A stretch of DNA of 64,000 nt from Ehretia macrophylla (Eukaryota > Streptophyta > Magnoliopsida > Boraginales > Ehretiaceae), in the NCBI GenBank assembly GCA_037974665.1, contig CM075768.1, positions 590,501 through 654,500 on the forward strand, in the 5' to 3' direction. The notes under the pieces were generated by a model. The model had not been told where the DNA came from and did not search any database. It saw only the letters and a program-made list of their open reading frames with translations. The position numbers were made by a program, and so were the translations under genes. Positions 23,438 to 36,475 of this stretch are shown piece after piece. The first letter of the stretch is position 1; each line of letters starts with the position of its first letter.

Positions 23438-23883
23438 TATATATATATATATATCAGACAAGACACAAATCATTCAAATTATGCAAGAAATAAAAATTGT
23501 GTAATTAGGTGATCAGAAGCCGGTATCTCTCTAATGCATAATGATAAGCCTCGTCAATGAGTGCTCACATGTGGGATCCACTTCCAAAATGCCCTCATAG
23601 CAAGCAGAAAGTTTGAGGTAGTTGGTGCAATCAAAATTCTCTAACAGACCAACTTTCAATCTATATTTATTAATTTCAAGAAAAATAATGACTTACAACC
23701 CCCAAAAAAGGAAAATATATCCAAATCATGGAGTATTATTGCCTTCTCATAATTAACATATATGCAACTTCAAGCTTTGAGACTTAAATAAGAAGAATAT
23801 ACAAGTAGATTTTTCCCTCCAATATATATATAATTCTCAGTGAAAATTCATTGAAAGTTATATCATTAATTTTACAGGATAAT

Positions 23884-23947
<64 letters not shown>

Positions 23948-23965
23948 GTACAGGAAGATCAATCA
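23438..23965. other. Intergenic or 3' region of the TAF1A-like gene, with TA microsatellite
   Basis: Contains the remaining half of the split TA tract (23438-23454), about 430 bp of AT-rich sequence with no gene I recognise, and a pure (TA)n microsatellite of about 60 bp at 23886-23944 just downstream of the last recognised TAF1A-like exon. Further exons of that gene would be expected here on the minus strand, but none is visible. Confidence 0.6.
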
Positions 23966-24055
23966 TTACCATAATTTAAGTGATTTATCTGAATCACTAA
24001 AGAAGTTTTCAAGCTCATCAATGGCCTCGTTCACTAAATCTTCAAGTAACAGCAT
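23966..24055 (-). pseudogene. TAF1A-like gene, sixth recognised exon
   Basis: The exon follows the acceptor TTCACAG on the minus strand and reads MLLLEDLVNEAIDELENFFS, then SDSDKSLKLW. It continues in phase 0 from the exon ending HPLIQ at 34117, as in plant TAF1A-like proteins, where a segment of the type PLIQLLLLGD..EAL.ELE follows. It either ends at the TAA at 23966-23968 or is spliced at ATG|GTAATG just before it. The family protein is longer (over 500 residues from memory), and its C-terminal third is not visible downstream. The gene therefore looks truncated next to the viral and transposon block. Tekay-2 occupies the intron upstream. Confidence 0.55.
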
Positions 24056-24122
24056 CTGTGAATTAGCAAATGAAAAAAATGAATATTTTAAGCAGCAACG
24101 ACTAGGGTTTAAGCTAGCTACC

Positions 24123-26555
24123 TGTCACGCCCCAACTCGACCCCACCTACGATCAGTCAGGACGCAACGGAATTTCGGCGGCATAACGACAGTAAACAGA
24201 TTTCCGAGGTTCTAAACCAACCTCATTAAACATCATACATCCAGTAATTCCTCAATACAAACAACAATATACAACGCAACCATATTATACAATAAAACAT
24301 CCTCGTTATACGCCTCCGTTCCAACATGACATACAATACCTCAACTTTATCATACATTTCAAAAGTAAGTTGAGACACAACTACAATTTAACCATAGACA
24401 AAAGGAAGCCACTAAATTAACATCATTTGGTTCATCATATTTTCAATATCTATTACATTAAGAACCATAAGACATATAAAGTCTATTAAACTAATACACA
24501 AGACATTTAACAACATAGAATCATGGATAAGACTCGGGAACATATGACTCATCCACGAAAGGCACATTTTCCACATTCTCCTCTTCAGGAGGCACGTACC
24601 CGTAATCTTGTGAAAGTACACCTGAAAACATGCATTAATAGAGAGTGAGCTTATATACATAAGCCCAGTGAGGATCCGATAGATCTCGACAGTATTCACT
24701 ACGCTCCTTGGATTTAGTCCTTTGAGCAAGTAAACACACAACAACATAATAACATAAATAAAGCTATCATCACATAACTATATAACCAATCAATAAGGAT
24801 ACTCTATTTGGTGTAGCTCCAAACGCCATCACGATCTCAACCGTTCTTCTTATAACTCCCCATTACTCACGCACCCGAGGTACCTCACTAGCCCCCTCCC
24901 TCCATGACATCTCCGTCATGCGAGCTGGGGGTAGCCTATGGCAGTCATGCCGTTATCAACCCGACAGCCCGACGCTGCCCGAGAGGTGGCACACACATAC
25001 CAAGACTCCATATTCATCAATCATCATGCAAGCATAAATCAATCAATCAATTGGGAGATCAGCAACAAGAGTGCCCGATTCCCGCATTCAATAATAATCA
25101 ATCAATAACATCAATATAACATCAATATTAAATTAAACAACAAACAACGTAGTTAGATGACAAAGTAGGCCATCTAACCGGACATGCATAATATACATAA
25201 TTAAACCCTAAATTACTCAACAACGACTCACCATTCATCACTCGAACACTACCCAACCATCTAAGGCATCGTTCAAGAAATTAAAGAATGACAACCTAAA
25301 CTTCTAAAATTCATAACTTACAATCTACTAATCCAAACATTGCCAAATCAGTTCCTATCACTCACCCATTCAACCTACTACATTAGCCCTCTCGGAAATC
25401 CACCATAACACCTCTAAATCATGCCCGATAACCCTAAAACCCTAAGATGTCATGGCTGGATTTTCCGGATTTTCACACAAACAATGTAATCGAAAATTCG
25501 GCATTACAACAGCGCTAACACGTAATTATCAAGTATTTAGAAATCGACGGCAATCGATTTCGAGCAACGCAACTCAATTAAATCAACTTTGAACATTTTA
25601 ATCAAAATTAAATACCCGGAAAATAAAAATTATGCTATATCCGACAGAAACTCGTAGTATTAGTATATAATGATCCCTAGCATGCAAGGAGCAATAATCT
25701 AACATCAGATTACAATTCTAACGGTTCAATCTTCATTTATACGCAAAAACACAAAAATGACATTTTGAGATCTAGAATATTTATCTCACCTTAGATGCGA
25801 TATAAGACTAGGAATGCGTGCAATACGTGCCCAACAAGCAGAATCCAAGTCGGTGCGAAGTTTCACGGACAAAAACTAGGTTTTTCTTTGAAAAATTGGA
25901 TTGAAAGCTTGAGTTTTCTCTTCTCTTTTTCTCTCCTCAACCTCACGGCAATGTGTGTGTGTGTGATGGTGTTTTTGTGTTGTGTGAGTGTGTGTAGGTG
26001 ACATTAGCTTATAAGGTCAATTAATTAATTAAAGTCAAAGTTATTTTAATAGGTATTTTTGTGTTTTTAATGACTTTAATTACATTTTAGTGCTCACCAA
26101 GTTAAAAATAAATATGCAACCCCCAAGATATCTCAAGTGAGTTATTTTTAGGTGACATGAAGTTTTACATTCAAAGAATTCCACCCGAGTCGGCTTAAAA
26201 CTCGATTTTCGCAAAAGTCGGTGTAAAAACCCTAATAAATTCTTAGGCCGATTTTAAAACCGTTTTCATCAAACACAGGTCTATTAAAGTCCGTGGACTA
26301 GGTCTAGAAGGGTTAAAAAGACCAGTTTCAAAATTATAGCGGACGTGTTTCGAAAACACTATTCACTGAAAATCGACGATAAAATTTCTGACTCCGTTTT
26401 TGATGAAAATTTCATGAATGCACATTTAGCACGTATTAGGAGTATTGAAATCAAAATTATAACTTTCTAGGTCCTATAGCACATAAACAGGTCATATGCA
26501 CACAAAACGAGGTAAAGCACGTAAAACGAGATAAGCAAGAAAGTGGGGTTTCACA
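24123..26555 (-). repeat. 3' LTR of Tekay-2
   Basis: 2433 bp, beginning TGTCACGCCCCAACTCG and ending GTGGGGTTTCACA on the plus strand, nearly identical to 31552-33984. The C/T-rich stretch TTCTCCCCCCCTTATAGAAA directly after it is the minus-strand polypurine tract. It contains no gene. Confidence 0.95.
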
Positions 26556-26569
26556 TTCTCCCCCCCTTA

Positions 26570-29500
26570 TAGAAATTTCGTCCTCGAAATTCTTACTTGA
26601 TGTACGGAAAAGATCTGGGTATTGCTGCTGCATCTGATCTCGTCTCTCCCACGTAGCTTCCTTAATGCCGTGATGCTTCCACAACACCTTAACCATCGGA
26701 ATCCTCTTCGACCTCAACTCTCGGTCCATCTGATCTAGAATACGAATCGGACGCTCGTCATAAGTCAAATTCTCACGAAGCTGTAACGGCTCTGGCTCAA
26801 GAATATGAGAAGGATCCGGATTGTATTTCCGCAAATTAGACACGTGAAACACATCGTGGACATTAGAGAAGTTCTCCGGTAAAGCCAACCGATATGCCAA
26901 CTTACCAACCCTACCAGTAATCTCAAACGGCCCAACAAATCTCGGACTCAGCTTACCACCTTTACCATAACGAACAAACCCCTTTCGAGGAGACAATCTC
27001 AAGAAAACCCGATCTCCAACTGCAAACTCCAAGTCTCGACGACGCTTATCAGCATAACTCTTGAATCTACTCTGCACTGTAAGCATTCTCTGCCTGATCA
27101 ACTGAACATTCTCGATCTTCTCAAGAAGTTCTGGCATAATAGTCGGATCAATAGTCTTCATCTCTCCTACCTCGTCCCAATACAAAGGTGAACGGCACTT
27201 ACGACCGTAAAGAGCTGCAAAAGGTGCCATTCCAATAGTAGCTTGATAACTATTGTTATAGGCAAACTCGGCAAGTGGTAGATGTTTCTCCCAGTTCTTC
27301 CCGAAGTCCAGAACACAAGCCCTAAGCATATCTTCCAAAATCTGAATAGTCCGCTCAGATTGACCGTCGGTCTGTGGATGATACGCTGTACTGAAGTTCA
27401 ACTGAGTACCTAAGGTCTCCTGAAGTTTCTCCCACAAACGAGAAGTAAATCGAGGATCTCGATCAGAGACAATACTAGATGGAATACCGTGAAGTCTAAC
27501 AATCTGATCCAGATAGAGATCCGTCAGCTTTGTAACCTCATCTCCTAACCTCATGGCAATAAAATGAGCTGTCTTCGTCAAACGATCCACGACAACCCAA
27601 ACTGCATCATTACCCCTCGGTGATCTAGGCAACCCAGTGACGAAGTCCATCGTAATATGCTCCCATTTCCACTCCGGTATAGCCAATGGCTGAAGCAAAC
27701 CTGCTGGTCGTTGATGCTCGGCTTTCACTCTCTGACAAGTCAAACATCTAGACACAAACTGAGCAACCTCCCTCTTCATGTTGTTCCACCAGAAATGTTG
27801 TTTCAAATCCCGATACATCTTGGTTCCACCGGGATGAATAGTATATTTAGAATTATGAGCTTCCTCCAGAATACCTCGTCTCAAGCCCGGTTCATCGGGA
27901 ACACAAACCCTGTTCCGAAACCGAAGAATACCGTCCTCATGCACTTTGAAGTCAGACTGATCATCAGTGATCTGATCCTTGATCTTCTGAAGGTTAACAT
28001 CAAGCTGCTGAGCTTCCCTGATCTGAGACAACAATAAAGGCTGAATACGGAGATGTGAACACATCACCCCAACCTGAGTGAACTCTGGTCTCCAATAACT
28101 CAAGTCCTCAAGAACCTCTCACTTCTTGACAGCCAAACAAGAAATACTAGCCTTCCGGCTGAGAGCATCTGCCACAACATTTGCCTTCCCAGGCAGATAA
28201 TTGATAGAACAATTATAATCTCCAAGAAGCTCCATCCACCTCCGCTGGCGCATATTCAACTCCTTCTGTGAGAATAAGTACTTAAGACTCTTATGATCAG
28301 TGAAAATCTCGAACTTACTGCCCCACAGATAATGACGCCACTTCTTCAGTGCGAAGACAACTGCTGCCAACTCAAGATCATGAGTCGGATAATTCACCTC
28401 ATAAGGCTTCAACTTCCTGGAAGCATAGGCAATAACTCGGCCATCCTGCATAAGAACACATCCCAAGCCCTCCTTGGACGCATCACTGTAAATGACCATA
28501 TTATCGGTCCCCTCTGGTAGAGCAAGTACTGGAGCGGTAGTTAACCTCTTTTTCAACTCCTGAAATCCACTCTCACACTTCTCGTCCCAATTAAAGATAG
28601 TCCGTTTCTGAGTCAACTTAGATAGTGGCCCCGCAATCTTTGAGAAGTCCTTGACAAACCTACGGTAATAACCCGCCAAGCCAAGAAAACTACGGACATC
28701 AGTAACACTCTCTGGCCGCTTCCAAGACATCACCGATTCAATCTTAGTGGGATCTACAGAAATACCACTCTGTGTAATAACATGGCCAAGAAAAGAAATC
28801 CGTTGCAGCCAAAATTCACATTTGCTGAACTTGGCAAACAACTGATGCTCCTGCAACTTCTCTAATACAAGCCGTAGATGTTGCTCGTGCTCCAATTCAG
28901 ATTTAGAATAGACCAAGATATCATCAATAAAAATCACCACGAACTGGTCCAAGTACGGCTGAAAGACTCGATGCATAAGATCCATGAATGCTGCCTGTGC
29001 ATTAGTCAATCCAAAGGGCATAACAACAAACTCATAATGCCCGTACCGAGTCCTGAAGGCAGACTTCGGAACATCGTCCGCGCGGATCCGAAGCTGATAA
29101 TACCCCTACCTCAAATCAAACTTAGAGTAGACTTTGGCTCCCTGAAGTTGATCAAACAACTCATCAATCAGTGGCAAAGGATATTTATTCTTGATAGTCA
29201 CCTGATTCAAACCACGGTAATCTATACATAACCTCAAGGTACCATCCTTCTTCTTCACAAACAAAACAGGAGCTCCCCAAGGTGAAGAACTCTGCTGAAT
29301 AAATCCTTTCTCCAACAACTCCTGTAACTGAGTCTTCAACTCCTTCAACTCAGCTGGTGCCATCCGGTACGCCGATTTAGAAATAGGTTGAGTACCGGGA
29401 ACAAGATTAATCACAAACTCTATATCCCTATCTGGCGGCAATCCTGGCAACTCCTCGGGAAATACATTAGGATATTCCCGGATAATAGGGACTTCCTCAA

Positions 29501-29950
29501 GCTGTAGCTTAACAGATAGCTTGTTGATCAAATAAGCTAGATAACCCGAACACCCCTTACTCACCAACTTAACGGCTTTAGTTGCTGAGATAACAAAACT
29601 CGTCTTAGCACCCCGGTTACCCGCTACCTCAACTACTGGCTGATCCGGCAAGCGAAACTGTACTACCTTGGTTCTACAGTTCAACTGGGCATCATACTTA
29701 GAAAGCCAATCCATACCCAGAATAACATCATACCCCCGGATAGGAAATAAAATAAGGTCCGAAGGAAAATTATGCCCCTTAACATGTATTATACAATCCT
29801 TACATACTAAGCCAGTAACATACTTATCAGTCAAAGAGGTACTAATCTCAACCACATAAGGCAATCTTTCAGGTTGCAATTTAACACGTTGCACACAAGC
29901 AGGAGTAATGAAAGAATGCGTAGCACCAGAATCAATCAACACTTTAACAA
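26570..29950 (-). pseudogene. Tekay-2 pol region
   Basis: Minus-strand domains in order: aspartic protease ([17 protein letters not shown], about 29950-29890), reverse transcriptase ([33 protein letters not shown] near 28910-28940), RNase H ([19 protein letters not shown] near 28450-28500), integrase (H/C zinc site about 27720-27880, DDE core about 27200-27640) and a C-terminal chromodomain (IPMVKVLWKHHGIKEATWE near 26640-26690). This is the canonical order of Tekay/Del chromoviruses, whose chromodomain is thought to guide integration into heterochromatin. It is nearly whole but not intact. Confidence 0.9.
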
Positions 29951-31281
29951 GTTGATCAAGTATAAGAAAGTTACCTTCCACAACTGCAGTCTCCTCAGGC
30001 ATCTCCTCTAAGTCAACTGCATAAGCCCGAGCCTGAACCCGTTGCTGCTGTGGTACACTGCCCGTAGGCCTACCCTGGTAACCCTGAGTCGCTGCCCGAC
30101 CCTCAGTCCTCGCATATTTAGGGCAATCCTTCGCCCTATGCTCGCTGCTACCACAACCCAAACATGTCCCTGCCTTTACCCTGCAGTCGGACTCTACATG
30201 CCCTGGGCGCTTGCAGTAATTACACTGCGATGATGTGGCACTAACACTGCCCCTAGAATAACCAGAAGCTGAAGAAGCAGCTGATACAGCTTGCTGCTGA
30301 GGTCCCACCCCACTAGGCCTATACTGACCCTGAGACTGGGCTGGCCTATACTGAGTCTGAACCTGATATGGCCTCTGCTGAAACTGAGGCCGATAGTAAC
30401 TCTGCTGACCCTGTGGCCTATAAGAACCCTGCTGGGCAGGTGGCCTGTAGACAACCTGCTGTACTGGAGGCCTATATAAAACCTGCTGGCCCTGTGGCTG
30501 ATACGGCCTCTTACTAGGCTGACTGGAGACAATCTGATCCCCTTTCCTCTTCTCCAATCTAGAAGCTGCCTCAAAAGCCTCAGTGAAAATATCATAACGA
30601 TTCAGAGCCATCACATCCTGAATCTCGGGCCGCAACCCCAACATAAACCTGCGAGTCCTCCGCTCCTCGTCTACCACATACTCCGGTGCATACCGGGACA
30701 ATCGAGTAAATGTGGCCTCATATTGAGCCACTGTAGCATCTCCCTGGACCAAGGCTAGAAACTCGGCCTCTCTCCGTTCCCTGCAAATCCTCGGGACATA
30801 CTTTGCTCGGAAAGCCATCAGAAAGGTACCCCAAACATAAGGAATACCCTGTGCCGCCCAGCTAGTCCTTACCGTGCGCCACCACTCCTCTGCCTCGTCA
30901 TCTAACAAATACACGGCAAAAGAGACTTTCTGCTCATCAGTATAGCCAAGTGGATCATAAATCTTCTCCAACTTGCTAATCCATACCTCCGCCTTCCTAT
31001 CATCCGGCTCCCCCTGAAATCTCGGTGGGTGATATCCTAAAAAAATCCTTCAGGGTACCACGCCCGTGGTTACCACCCTGAATATTCAGAAGCTGAGCCT
31101 GCATAGCCTGATTCTGGGCAGCCTGCCCTGCTAATAACTGTGCCTGACTAGCCACTAACTCTGCAATCCGCTCCATAGCTGCTCCTAATCGGTCATCACC
31201 CCCGTCACGGCCCGGTGCCACGTTACTCGGAGTCTCATCAGTCATCTCAGACCTACCTCTGGTTCTCGGTCGACCGGCCAT
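29950..31281 (-). pseudogene. Tekay-2 gag region
   Basis: The presumed start is MAGRPRTRGRSEMTDETP at 31281. Then come the gag domain ([31 protein letters not shown]), a long Q/Y/P-rich linker with repeats of the YRPQGQQ and YRPPAQQ type (about 30330-30510), and two zinc knuckles ([28 protein letters not shown], about 30110-30230). It would form the particle shell in an active element. The frame is not intact. Confidence 0.85.
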
Positions 31282-31531
31282 TCTACTAATCAAAGAGTTA
31301 GCACAGTTATAGCACGTAGACAGGTTATAAACAACTATTAACACATAAATAACAAACTCATATAAAACACATAAACAAATTGATCACATAATCACATAAG
31401 CACTTAAATCACATAATCACTTAATCAATTAATCATACCAATACATATTTCATTTTTCTTTCCTTTCATACATATTTCATGCTAAGACCATTACCCACAT
31501 TCCGAGAATACCCCGGCTGACAACTAACATG

Positions 31532-31543
31532 AGCTCTGATACC
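31532..31543 (-). promoter_or_regulatory. Primer-binding site of Tekay-2
   Basis: On the minus strand TGGTATCAGAGC lies eight bases inside the 5' LTR end at 31552. It is complementary to initiator methionine tRNA. Confidence 0.85.
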
Positions 31544-31551
31544 ACTTAAAC

Positions 31552-33984
31552 TGTCACGCCCCAACTCGACCCCACCTACGATCAGTCAGAACGCAACGGA
31601 ATTTCGGCGGCATAACGACAGTAAACAGATTTCCGAGGTTCTAAACCAACCTCATTAAACATCATACATCCAGTAATTCCTCAATACAAACAACAACATA
31701 CAACACAACCATATTATACAATAAAACATCCTCGTTATACGCCTCCGTTCCAACATGACATACAATACCTCAACTTTATCATACATTTCAAAAGTAAGTT
31801 GAGACACAACTACAATTTAACCATAGACAAAAGGAAGCCACTAAATTAACATCATTTGGTTCATCATCTTTTCAATATCTATTACATTAAGAACCATAAG
31901 GCATATAAAGTCTATTAAACTAATACACAAGACATTTAACAACATAGAATCATGGATAAGACTCGGGAACATATGACTCATCCACGAAAGGCACATTTTC
32001 CACATTCTCCTCTTCAGGAGGCACGTACCCGTAATCTTGTGAAAGTACACCTGAAAACATGCATTAATAGAGAGTGAGCTTATATACATAAGCCCAGTGA
32101 GGATCCGATAGATCTCGACAGTATTCACTACGCTCCTTGGATTTAGTCCTTTGAGCAAGTAAACACACAACAACATAATAACATAAATAAAGCTATCATC
32201 ACATAACTATATAACCAATCAATAAGGATACTCTATTTGGTGTAGCTCCAAACGCCATCACGATCTCAACCGTTCTTCTTATAACTCCCCATTACTCACG
32301 CACCCGAGGTACCTCACTAGCCCCCTCCCTCCATGACATCTCCGTCATGCGAGCTGGGGGTAGCCTATGGCAGTCATGCCGTTATCAACCCGACAGCCCG
32401 ACGCTGCCCGAGAGGTGGCACACACATACCAAGACTCCATATTCATCAATCATCATGCAAGCATAAATCAATCAATCAATTTGGAGATCAGCAACAAGAG
32501 TGCCCGATTCCCGCATTCAATAATAATCAATCAATAACATCAATATAACATCAATATTAAATTAAACAACAAACAACGTAGTTAGATGACAAAGTAGGCC
32601 ATCTAACCGGACATGCATAATATACATAATTAAACCCTAAATTACTCAACAACGACTCACCATTCATCACTCGAACACTACCCAACCATCTAAGGCATCG
32701 TTCAAGAAATTAAAGAATGACAACCTAAACTTCTAAAATTCATAACTTACAATCTACTAATCCAAACATTGCCAAATCAGTTCCTATCACTCACCCATTC
32801 AACCTACTACATTAGCCCTCTCGGAAATCCACCATAACACCTCTAAATCATGCCCGATAACCCTAAAACCCTAAGATGTCATGGCTGGATTTTCCGGATT
32901 TTCACACAAACAATGTAATCGAAAATTCGGCATTACAACAGCGCTAACACGTAATTATCAAGTATTTAGAAATCGACGGCAATCGATTTCGAGCAACGCA
33001 ACTCAATTAAATCAACTTTGAACATTTTAATCAAAATTAAATACCCGGAAAATAAAAATTATGCTATATCCGACAGAAACTCGTAGTATTAGTATATAAT
33101 GATCCCTAGCATGCAAGGAGCAATAATCTAACATCAGATTACAATTCTAACGGTTCAATCTTCATTTATACGCAAAAACACAAAAATGACATTTTGAGAT
33201 CTAGAATTTTTCTCTCACCTTAGATGCGATATAAGCCTAGGAATGCGTGCAATACGTGCCCAACAAGCAGAATCCAAGTCGGTGCGAAGTTTCACGGACA
33301 AAAACTAGGTTTTTCTTTGAAAAATTGGATTGAAAGCTTGAGTTTTCTCTTCTCTTTTTCTCTCCTCAACCTCACGGCAATGTGTGTGTGTGTGATGGTG
33401 TTTTTGTGTTGTGTGAGTGTGTGTTGAGGACATTAGCTTATAAGGTCAATTAATTAATTAAAGTCAAAGTTATTTTAATAGGTATTTTTGTGTTTTTAAT
33501 GACTTTAATTGCATTTTAGTGCTCACCAAGTTAAAAATAAATATGCAACCCCCAAGATATCTCAAGTGAGTTATTTTTAGGTGACAAGAAGTTTTACATT
33601 CAAAGAATTCCACCCGAGTCGGCTTAAAACTCGATTTTCGCAAAAGTCGGTGTAAAAACCCTAATAAATTCTTAAGCCGATTTTAAAACCGTTTTCATCA
33701 AACACAGGTCTATTAAAGTCCGTGGACTAGGTCTAGAAGGGTTAAAAAGACCAGTTTCAAAATTATAGCGGACGTGTTTCGAAAACACTATTCACTGAAA
33801 ATCGACGATAAAATTTCTGACTCCGTTTTTTATGAAAATTTCATGAATGCACATTTAGCACGTATTAGGAGTATTGAAATCAAAATTATAACTTTCTAGG
33901 TCCTATAGCACATAAACAGGTCATATGCACGCAAAACGAGGTAAAGCACGTAAAACGAGATAAGCAAGAAAGTGGGGTTTCACA
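31552..33984 (-). repeat. 5' LTR of Tekay-2
   Basis: 2433 bp, same ends and length as 24123-26555. It lies upstream of gag and would hold the element promoter. Directly to the right the intron of the TAF1A-like gene resumes after the target copy CTATC. Confidence 0.95.
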
Positions 33985-35139
33985 CTATCCCTTTTCCTTC
34001 ACTCCTTGTTTCACAAAAAGCTGAACAAATTAAATATAGTAAGAACAAATGAAGAATTATTAATTTGAATATTGATTTGACATATACATATATATATAAG
34101 AGTATTTTTGCATTACCTGTATTAAGGGATGAAGGTCCTCAACAACCGGTGGTGTTGAGTGCGAAACTTGACGTAGGTGCTTTATTGCACTCTTATAATG
34201 GTCATTTTGGAAATTTTTGTACATACAAATAAAATCGTCCAGATTATCAATATTTTTAGGAGGCAGTCGCAAAGGCAATAACAATAGGGCCAGACCTATA
34301 TTTATTTACAAGTAGTGATTAGCAATTTAGAATTTTACTCTTATGTTCATGAGTCAGTCAAGAAGCTAGCAGTATATGTATCAAAAAGAAAAAAAAATTA
34401 AAAAAATTAAAAAACAAAAACTCACCATTGGTGTTGAAAATGGAGGCGTGGCACACATCATGACCAACATGAGTTGCTTGGGCAGAGTAAAGATAGAAAT
34501 GTTTGTTGTGGAGGTGATTGGCAGAATCAGCTTCTACATCGTCGTTATGAAGGGAAAATTTGTAATTGGCAACCGAAGTGATTGAATTGGTTTGCAAGGG
34601 AAAGTTAATATGATGATGAGACTCTTCAACTGCTGCAATATCATCATCATACCAAGCAGAAATATTCTCATGATCAATAGACATGGACGACGGCGACGAC
34701 ACGTTGAATTGATGTGTCGTCAACTTTCATTCTTTTGGTAGACCTGAATACCACAACTCATAAAATGTCAAGCCCACAACCAAATTTGAAATCCCATCAC
34801 TCTCAAAACCACGCTCTTGCATGATACTAGAGGAACAACAACAATTGAGAATAAAGTAATTAATGAGACCACAAACCATATATCTACCCGATCAATATCT
34901 AAATAATAATTAATTTAACTGGAATTAAATTTAATATTAAACATATATATATTATGATGATCATGAAATATCAATGGATCGGAATGAAATAAATAAATAA
35001 AGGATTAGTACCAGAAAGCAACCTGATGAGCATCCTCCAGATTGCCCTGTGAAAGGCAGAAAAGAATGAACTCCAACTGGATGGCAAACCTATCCTGAAT
35101 GAAACACCATTAATATATTAGACCTTAATTTAATATATA

Positions 35140-35142
<3 letters not shown>

Positions 35143-35211
<69 letters not shown>
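35143..35211. repeat. (TA)n microsatellite in TAF1A-like intron 2
   Basis: About 69 bp of uninterrupted AT dinucleotides just downstream of the donor of exon 2. Confidence 0.95.
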
Positions 35212-35214
<3 letters not shown>

Positions 35215-35412
35215 GTTGTACCTTCAAACTCCGATTCTTCATAGATCCACACTTTTTCATCCACAACTCATAGATAATCTGAAACTTTGTGGACTTCATA
35301 GCATCCTCACCTTTTATTTGTTTCATAAGCCCTAGTGTTGCCTATATGTATTATTAATTGTACCAGATTAATTAATAATTATATATAATAATAAGTTCGC
35401 TAAGCCAAGAAT

Positions 35413-35413
<1 letters not shown>

Positions 35414-35505
<92 letters not shown>
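35414..35505. repeat. (TA)n microsatellite in TAF1A-like intron 1
   Basis: About 92 bp of AT dinucleotides between exons 1 and 2. Long pure tracts like this are likely length-polymorphic and are known target sites for some caulimovirid and transposon insertions. Confidence 0.95.
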
Positions 35506-35510
<5 letters not shown>

Positions 35511-35920
35511 TTTAAGACACAAATTAAAGAGAAAGAATGAATTAATTAATTGATTAATACCCAATATTTAAATCGATTATGGTGAATAGACTTGTCCTTT
35601 GGGGTAGCCTTAAGAAGCACACTCAAAACACCGCTAGCTTCGGCCCAATTGTGTCGTCTAATAAGAATTTTCAACAAATTTCTAAGGCTTTTAGTGTGTT
35701 TAGATTGTATGGTTTCGCCGGATGAGCTGCTGCTGTGTATGCCTAGTTTAAAGCAGTAGGATGATTTGTTACTCGCCAATATTGTTCCCACCTCAATTCT
35801 CATCACCTTTGAAACGACGTCGTCATCTGTATAATCCCAAGGCTTCGGACGAGGCTTTGGTTTTTTGACGTCCGCCTTTTTCTTCTTGTTGTTGTTATTG
35901 GATGGATTCTCATCAGACAT

Positions 35921-36403
35921 GGTGGTAAACTCTTAATTCTAGCTTCTTCGTGTCTTTTAATCTCTCTCTCTCCCACTCACTCACTCTTCAAATTAATATA
36001 TAAAACTATACCATGCAGGTTATATATATATATATATAGGTAATTTTCTTTTATGAGATTTGAAGCTAATATAATTACTAGTCATGACAAATTAAGAAGA
36101 TGAAAAGTAAGTTGAAATAATAAAGCACGTTGAAGAGTGTGGCATTAATTAATTCTACTTTGGAAACGGAAATGTAATTGATTGCATGCAACTCTGGGAT
36201 CAACAACGTGATATTGGAATCTCAAGAAGAACTACTTGTTCGACTTAATATAATTAGTTATATATATATTTATGTCATATCTAGTGTGCATGCATAAAAA
36301 CCCTTCCAGTTCCAGAGATCCATCCATATTCATCTATTAATTCGCTAGCTACTTCATTTAAAACTAACTAACTAACTAATAATGTGGTGGGACAATAGTC
36401 ACT

Positions 36404-36475
<72 letters not shown>

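Larger units (their letters stand above)
24123..33984 (-). mobile_element. Tekay-2: young Ty3/gypsy chromovirus-type LTR retrotransposon
   Basis: A 9862-bp element on the minus strand with LTRs of exactly equal length (24123-26555 and 31552-33984, 2433 bp each). By eye they differ at about 17 sites, roughly 0.7%. With the usual assumed plant LTR rate of 1.3e-8 per site per year this would be a few hundred thousand years. The target duplication is CTACC (24118-24122) against CTATC (33985-33989), one base different. The PBS and polypurine tract are clear, and the coding part has only about three breaks. It lies in an intron of the TAF1A-like gene, in the same orientation as that gene. Confidence 0.95.
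34117..35920 (-). pseudogene. TAF1A-like gene (RNA polymerase I TBP-associated factor), exons 1-5
   Basis: Minus-strand exons inferred from splice sites: 35561-35920 (start MSDENPSNNNNKKK), 35222-35341, 35012-35094, 34426-34826 and 34117-34295, all joining in consistent phase. Recognisable phrases are NWAEASGVLSVLLKAT, YELWMKKCGSMKNRSLK, RFAIQLEFILFCLSQGNLED, GISNLVVGLTFYELWYSGLP and ALLLLPLRLPP. These match my memory of plant TAF1A-like proteins, which take part in Pol I pre-initiation at rDNA. Exon 4 has an in-frame TGA at 34727-34729 after GLPKE, with reading continuing in the same frame beyond it. With this stop, the 9.9 kb Tekay-2 in intron 5 and the missing C-terminus, I call it a probable pseudogene. 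The family name is moderately sure. Confidence 0.6.

Noticed and set aside
24412-26001. Open frames in 24412-26001 and again in 31841-33427
   Set aside because: Identical frames in the two LTRs of Tekay-2; noncoding LTR sequence.
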